From NCBI GenBank assembly GCA_949289005.1, contig CASEMQ010000039.1, positions 1-36,799 on the forward strand: a DNA stretch of 36,799 nucleotides, read 5' to 3'. The notes under the pieces were generated by a model. That model was not told the origin of the DNA and did not search any database. It worked only from the letters and a program-made list of their open reading frames with translations. The stretch is from an uncultured Lentisphaeraceae bacterium. GTDB taxonomy: Bacteria > Verrucomicrobiota > Kiritimatiellia > RFP12 > DVOR01. The position numbers and the translations under genes were made by a program. Shown one piece after another: positions 32,778 to 36,799 of this stretch; the stretch's first letter is position 1, and each line of letters opens with the position of its first letter.

Positions 32778-34238
32778 TCAACCTTCTTGCTTGAGTTGCG
32801 GAAAGAGGATGACGTCGCGGATGACCTCGGTGTTGGTGAGCAACATGACGAGGCGATCGATGCCCATGCCCAGCCCGCCGGTGGGCGGCATGCCATATTC
32901 CAACGCCTCCACAAAATCAAGATCCGTGGGCTCGGCATCGGCCTCGACCTGACGGCCGAAGGCCTCACGCTGGGCATCGGGGTCGTTCTGCTCGGTGTAG
33001 CCCGGGCACAATTCCTTGCCGGCGACGACGAACTCAAAAACGTCCACCAGGCTCGGGTCGTCCGTACATGCCTTGGCCAGGGGCACATACTGCTTGGGAA
33101 TGCGCGTGACAAAGGTGGGCTGAAAGAGCGTCTTCTCGATGAGCTTGTCGTAAACCTCGTGGGAGAGGGTGAGATGGTCGACAATCTCGGGGACGAGTTC
33201 CAAGCCTGCCTCGGCGGCGCGGGCACGGGCCGTCTCGTAATCGAGCGTGAACCAATCGGCGCCCATACGTTCCTCGATAAGTGTGCGCTGGGAGACCTCG
33301 CGGTAGGGCGGCTCGAAGTCGAGCACCTTGCCCTCGGCGCCGTAGGGCACCTGGCGGGCGCCGAGGACGGTGTCGCAGAGATAGGGGAGAAGCCCCTCGA
33401 TGAGACGCTTCATGGAAGTACGGTCACCGTAGGCCTCGTAGACCTCAAGCACGGTGAACTCCGGGTTGTGCGTGCGGTCGATGCCCTCGTTGCGGAAGTC
33501 CTTGCCCAACTCGAAAATCTTGTCGAAGCCGCCGACGAGCAGGCGCTTGAGGTAGAGCTCCGGCGCGATGCGCAGCACCATCTCGCGGTCAAGCGCGTTG
33601 TGGTGGGTGACGAAAGGCTTGGCGGCGGCACCGCCGGCCTGCGCCTGCATGATGGGCGTCTCAACCTCCACGAAACCCTGCGCGGCGAGATAGTTGCGGA
33701 TACCGAGGAGGATTTTGTGTCGCTTGTCGAAGCGGGCTCGGCTCTCGGGGTTGGACATCAGGTCCAGGTAGCGCCGACGATAGCGCTCCTCCTGGTCTTG
33801 GAGGCCGTGCCACTTCTCGGGAGGCTGGCGGACGGCCTTGGCCAGAAGCGTCCAAGTGGCGACCTCAACGGTCTGCTCACCGGCCTGAGTGGTGAAGAGC
33901 GTGCCCTCCACGCCGATGATGTCGCCCAGGTCGAGCAATTTGGCGGCAGTGTAGGCGGCCTCGCCCACGCCGTCGCGTTTGAGCAGGATCTGGAAGGCAT
34001 CGGTGCCGTCGTTGAGATGGATGAACATCAGCTTGCCCATGCAGCGCTTGGTCTGGATGCGCCCCGCGACCGCGACGCGCTTGCCCTCGGCAAAGGCGGC
34101 GCGGGTCTCGGCCAACGTCCCGGTGCGCGGAAAGGCTCGCCCATAGGGAGCGTAGCCCAACTGCGCCAGGGCGTCGCGGTTGGCAAGGCGTTGGGCACGA
34201 TATTGGTCGGTGGATTGTTGCGCGTTCTGTTGTTGCAT
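32778..34238 (-). CDS. lysS: Lysyl-tRNA synthetase, class II
   Basis: Charges tRNA-Lys. It is 486 residues. The N-terminal OB-fold anticodon domain includes VAVAGRIQTKRCMGKLMFIHL. The class II core has GFVEVETPIM (motif 1), FRNEGIDRTHNPEFTVLEVY (motif 2) and GGLGMGIDRLVMLLT (motif 3). The ATG at 34238 lies nine bases after the tkt stop, and its ribosome-binding site GAGGTG overlaps that stop. Second gene of tkt-lysS. No clear terminator follows. Confidence 0.97.
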   Translation of the reverse strand: MQQQNAQQSTDQYRAQRLANRDALAQLGYAPYGRAFPRTGTLAETRAAFAEGKRVAVAGRIQTKRCMGKLMFIHLNDGTDAFQILLKRDGVGEAAYTAAKLLDLGDIIGVEGTLFTTQAGEQTVEVATWTLLAKAVRQPPEKWHGLQDQEERYRRRYLDLMSNPESRARFDKRHKILLGIRNYLAAQGFVEVETPIMQAQAGGAAAKPFVTHHNALDREMVLRIAPELYLKRLLVGGFDKIFELGKDFRNEGIDRTHNPEFTVLEVYEAYGDRTSMKRLIEGLLPYLCDTVLGARQVPYGAEGKVLDFEPPYREVSQRTLIEERMGADWFTLDYETARARAAEAGLELVPEIVDHLTLSHEVYDKLIEKTLFQPTFVTRIPKQYVPLAKACTDDPSLVDVFEFVVAGKELCPGYTEQNDPDAQREAFGRQVEADAEPTDLDFVEALEYGMPPTGGLGMGIDRLVMLLTNTEVIRDVILFPQLKQEG

Positions 34239-34247
34239 GGTGGCACC

Positions 34248-36248
34248 TCAGCGGCTCAGGTAAGCGTTCAGGCGGGCGGCGACGGCCTCGACGGTGAAGC
34301 CAAAATGCTTGGCCAGCGCGGCGGCAGGCCCGGAGGCACCCCAGCCCGTCATGCCGATAATCTCGCCCGCGGCGCCGACGTAACGCTCCCAACCCATCGG
34401 GATGGCCGCCTCGATGGCCAGTCGCTTGCGAACGGCCGGCGGCAGAACCGTCTCGCGATAGGCTTGCGACTGCCGCTCGAAGAGAAACCAGCTGGGCATG
34501 GAGACCACGCGCAGGTTCCGCGTGTCGGCCCGCGCCACCTCGAGCGCCAACGCCACCTCGGAACCCGACGCGATGAGAATCGCCTCCGGCATCGCCTCGG
34601 GGTCGCGCTGCCACAACACGTAGGCCCCCTTGGCCACGTTCGTTGCGGGCGGCAGGGTCGCGCGATTCAAAATGGGCAGATTCTGCCGCGAAAGCATAAG
34701 CGCCGATGGCCCATCCTTGCGGCGAAGCGCCACCTCCCAAGCCGCGGCCGTCTCCGTGGCATCCGCCGGGCGCAGGTCGCAGACGTTGGGAATCGCCCGG
34801 AGCGCGGGCAATTGCTCCACCGGCTCGTGCGTGGGGCCATCCTCGCCCACATAGAAGCTGTCATGCGTCAGCACGTAAATCACCGGAGCCCCCATCAACG
34901 CCGCCACACGAAGCGCCGGCCGCGCATAATCGCAGAAGACGAAGAATGTGCCACCGTAGACCCGCAGGCCGCCGTGCACCGCGATGCCGTTCATCACGCC
35001 GCCCATCGCGAACTCGCGCACGCCAAAATGGAAGTTGCGCCCCGCGAAAGCGCCTCGCGCCACATCGCCCAAGCCCTTGAGCTCGGTCATGTTCGAGGGT
35101 GCCAAATCCGCGGACCCGCCCACCAGCCACGGGCACGCGCCGGCAATCGCGTTGAGCACCTTGCCCGAGGCCACGCGCGTGGAGACCGGCCTGTCGCCCC
35201 ACTCGGGGAGCGCCGCCGCGAAGTCCGCCGGCAACTCCTGCCGCTCAAACGCCGACCAACGCGCCTCGATCGCCGGGTCGGCCACAAAAGCTTCCCGCAA
35301 CCGCCGTGCCCACTTCGCGCGTTGGCGGCGCATCTTGGCGGTCCGGTCATCGAATGCCTTGCGCACGGACTCCGGCACGACGAAGGTCGCGTCCGGGTCA
35401 AAGCCGAGCGCCTGCTTGGTCAGGCGCAACTCATCCGCGCCCAACGGCGCGCCGTGGCTGGCGGCGGAGCCCGCCTTGTTGGGCGACCCTTTGCCAATGA
35501 CCGTGCGGCAGATGACAAGCGTCGGGCGGCCGTCGGGGCGCAACGCCTTCTTCAGCGCACGGTCGATGTCCTCAAAATCATGCCCATCGCACCGCAACAC
35601 GCGCCAACCGTAACTCTCGAAACGTCGCTTCGTGTCGTCGATCATCGTCACGTTGATGGGCCCCTCGATGGAAATGTCGTTGGAATCATAGAGCAACGTC
35701 AGCTTCTCCAGCCCCAACGCGCCCGCCAACGAGCACGCCTCGTGCGAAATCCCCTCCTCCATGTCGCCATCGCCGCAGGTCACCCACGTGCGGTGATCCA
35801 CCAACGCCCGCTCCTCCGAATTGAAGCGCGCGGCCAGCATCCGCTCGGCAATCGCCATGCCCACCGCCGCGGCAATGCCCTGCCCCAAAGGCCCCGTGGT
35901 CACCTCCACCCCCGGCGTCACCCCATACTCAGGATGCCCCGGCGTCCGCGTGCCCAACTGGCGAAACTGCCGCAAATCGTCCAACGTCAGCCCAAAACCG
36001 GCCAAATGCAATACCGCGTAAAGCAACGCCGAGGCATGCCCGCCCGACATCACGAACCGATCCCGATCCGCCCAATCCGGATCCGCGCCACACACCTTGA
36101 GATGACGCAACCACAGGCAGGCCACCACGTCCGCCAGCCCCATGGCAACACCCGGATGCCCCGAGTTCGCCGTCTGCACCTCATCCGCCGCCAAACACCG
36201 CAACGTATCCGCGGCCAACCGCAACGCATCCGAATCCAACTTGCTCAT
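34248..36248 (-). CDS. tkt: Transketolase
   Basis: Thiamine-diphosphate enzyme moving two-carbon units in the pentose phosphate pathway. It is 666 residues, the usual length. The N-terminus is ANSGHPGVAMGLADV. The cofactor region is TCGDGDMEEGISHE with SNDISIEG. The middle domain has YVLTHDSFYVGEDGPTHEP and FCDYARPALRVAALM, and the C-terminal domain has ILIASGSEVALALE. The start ATG at 36248 follows GGAAGG at a slightly long distance. An upstream methionine 16 codons earlier overlaps the promoter and is unlikely. It has a strong promoter and is followed closely by lysS. Confidence 0.97.
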   Translation of the reverse strand: MSKLDSDALRLAADTLRCLAADEVQTANSGHPGVAMGLADVVACLWLRHLKVCGADPDWADRDRFVMSGGHASALLYAVLHLAGFGLTLDDLRQFRQLGTRTPGHPEYGVTPGVEVTTGPLGQGIAAAVGMAIAERMLAARFNSEERALVDHRTWVTCGDGDMEEGISHEACSLAGALGLEKLTLLYDSNDISIEGPINVTMIDDTKRRFESYGWRVLRCDGHDFEDIDRALKKALRPDGRPTLVICRTVIGKGSPNKAGSAASHGAPLGADELRLTKQALGFDPDATFVVPESVRKAFDDRTAKMRRQRAKWARRLREAFVADPAIEARWSAFERQELPADFAAALPEWGDRPVSTRVASGKVLNAIAGACPWLVGGSADLAPSNMTELKGLGDVARGAFAGRNFHFGVREFAMGGVMNGIAVHGGLRVYGGTFFVFCDYARPALRVAALMGAPVIYVLTHDSFYVGEDGPTHEPVEQLPALRAIPNVCDLRPADATETAAAWEVALRRKDGPSALMLSRQNLPILNRATLPPATNVAKGAYVLWQRDPEAMPEAILIASGSEVALALEVARADTRNLRVVSMPSWFLFERQSQAYRETVLPPAVRKRLAIEAAIPMGWERYVGAAGEIIGMTGWGASGPAAALAKHFGFTVEAVAARLNAYLSR

Positions 36249-36286
36249 CAACTCAAAACCTTCCTTCCGGCAACGAAGAAAACGTA

Positions 36287-36315
36287 AGCATACCAAATCC
36301 GCCCCCTCACCGCAA
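36287..36315 (-). promoter_or_regulatory. Predicted tkt-lysS promoter
   Basis: On the minus strand TTGCGG (36315-36310), a 17-bp spacer and TATGCT (36292-36287). The same box pair precedes the aldo-keto reductase gene, with a 19-bp spacer there. The stretch 36316-36458 upstream contains only small hairpins, such as GCACC-TTGAAG-GGTGC near 36364-36379. Confidence 0.75.
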
Positions 36316-36458
36316 TTTGTTCAAGGCCCTTCAATGGTCCTTGGAAAGTGTATGATGTTTGCGTGCACCTTGAAGGGTGCGCGACGAAAGATGCGAAAAG
36401 GTTTCATTTTCCGGAAGTTCGGAAGTCCTGGCAGGGCGAACAAAGCAGGCAACGCCGG

Positions 36459-36633
36459 CCTGTCGATAACTTTTGCGAATCTGTTGAAAACCTGTTGAGA
36501 GCGGGCGGGGCCGAGAGAGGGCCGAAAGCACGTTTTCAATCAGGGAGCGGGGTCGTTTTCCGGGATGCGCCGTACCTCCCCTCGCGGCACGCCGTGTCTC
36601 GAGGGGAGGTACGGCGCGTGTCTTATTGACAGG
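36459..36633 (+). repeat. Dispersed intergenic element, copy 3 (complete, 175 bp)
   Basis: Bounded by CCTGTCGATAA (36459-36469) and TTATTGACAGG (36623-36633). Same blocks and spacing as the copies at 488 and 23653. TTGAAAACCTG (36484-36494) faces CACGTTTTCAA (36529-36539), 10 of 11 paired. The second hairpin differs in register here: an 18-bp perfect stem, 36567-36584 with 36600-36617, around a 15-base loop. It lies between the tkt promoter and a plus-strand promoter. Confidence 0.9.
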
Positions 36634-36667
36634 TTCTCGACATCCGGTGCCGCCGGGTGTCGTTTGT

Positions 36668-36697
36668 TTGACAGGCGTTGCCTTGGGGGGCTATACT
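36668..36697 (+). promoter_or_regulatory. Consensus promoter firing out of the window
   Basis: TTGACA (36668-36673), an 18-bp spacer and TATACT (36692-36697), the closest match to the sigma-70 consensus in the window. The expected start is near 36704. Confidence 0.75.
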
Positions 36698-36704
36698 GGG
36701 CGCC

Positions 36705-36799
36705 GTGAAGGGAAAACGGCACTGGCGGAGATGTTCGCGGCGCGCGGTAAAGGATTGGCCGGGCGCCGGGCGCGGCATCGTCCGCGCGGCGTGCATGGC
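36705..36799 (+). CDS. 5' end of a possible gene (partial)
   Basis: Downstream of the consensus promoter an open frame from GTG at 36705 runs to the window edge (about 31 codons, very Arg-rich start VKGKRHWRRCSRRAVKDW). The GTG would lie almost at the predicted transcript start. ATG at 36731 in another frame is an alternative and is also open to the edge, with GGCGGAG immediately before it, too close for a normal ribosome-binding site. The transcript may also be a non-coding RNA. No family can be named from so short a piece. Confidence 0.3.
   Translation, partial: MKGKRHWRRCSRRAVKDWPGAGRGIVRAACM

Noticed and set aside
32358..36287. 1309-codon plus-strand open frame opposite lysS and tkt
   Set aside because: It mirrors two well-recognised minus-strand genes. 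Its composition is that of antisense high-GC sequence and no family is recognisable.
1..36799. CRISPR array or tRNA genes
   Set aside because: I saw no regularly spaced short repeats and no cloverleaf-like sequence. The three intergenic repeats are single and far apart. A tRNA scan would be needed to exclude a missed gene fully.

Overview
This is a high-GC bacterial window from a member of the Planctomycetes-Verrucomicrobia-Chlamydiae group. The best guess is a Kiritimatiellia-like anaerobe of the Verrucomicrobiota. This is inferred from gene content: a fused GH13-GH133 glycogen debranching enzyme, a large secreted LamG/beta-helix protein, Tat-dependent enzymes, and the [FeFe]-hydrogenase maturase HydG, which points to hydrogen metabolism without oxygen. 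There is no direct taxonomic marker beyond the protein sequences and RNase P RNA, so the placement is moderate in confidence. The content is mostly core genome.

Layout. 1-710: tail of an unknown plus-strand gene, a 48-bp perfect palindrome, a short direct repeat and the first copy of a dispersed intergenic element. 711-5421 (-): Tat-exported metallophosphoesterase and a 1221-residue beta-helix surface protein. 5605-11645 (+): rpsT with promoter and terminator, the debranching enzyme with a near-consensus promoter, and an exported thioredoxin-fold-like protein, closed by a strong terminator. 11709-14835 (-): thrS-infC-SDR operon. 14955-16748 (-): aldo-keto reductase and a MerR-type regulator. 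16833-23491 (-): argS-exbB-exbD-ftsK-rodZ-like, a chain of touching or overlapping genes. 23653-23885: second copy of the element plus a terminator. 23908-25999 (-): two tandem secreted metzincin-like proteases. 26136-29599 (-): lgt, a LUD-domain protein, rimO and rnhB, each overlapping the next. 29660-30773 (-): RNase P RNA with its terminator, directly behind a zinc-ribbon protein gene. 30788-32326 (-): hydG. 32330-32777: unassigned spacer. 32778-36315 (-): tkt-lysS. 36459-end: third copy of the element and a consensus promoter firing out of the window.

The most interesting signal is not a gene. Three copies of an intergenic repeat lie at 488, 23653 and 36459, all in the same orientation. 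Two are exactly 175 bp and bounded by 11-bp inverted termini (CCTGTCRATAA / TTATYGACAGG). The third has lost its right end. Conserved blocks keep identical spacing in all copies while the sequence between them diverges. Two nested inverted repeats are kept, and the second hairpin shows a T-A to C-G compensatory change between copies 1 and 2. This looks like a MITE-, ERIC- or Correia-type element with a structured transcript or DNA fold, and I do not recognise it as a named family.

Other points: a recurring promoter form (TTGCGG/TTGCGT, 17-19 bp, TATGCT or close); a MerR-style 19-bp-spacer promoter with a dyad before the aldo-keto reductase gene; and an extended -10 box only six bases before the lgt start codon, which predicts a leaderless mRNA.
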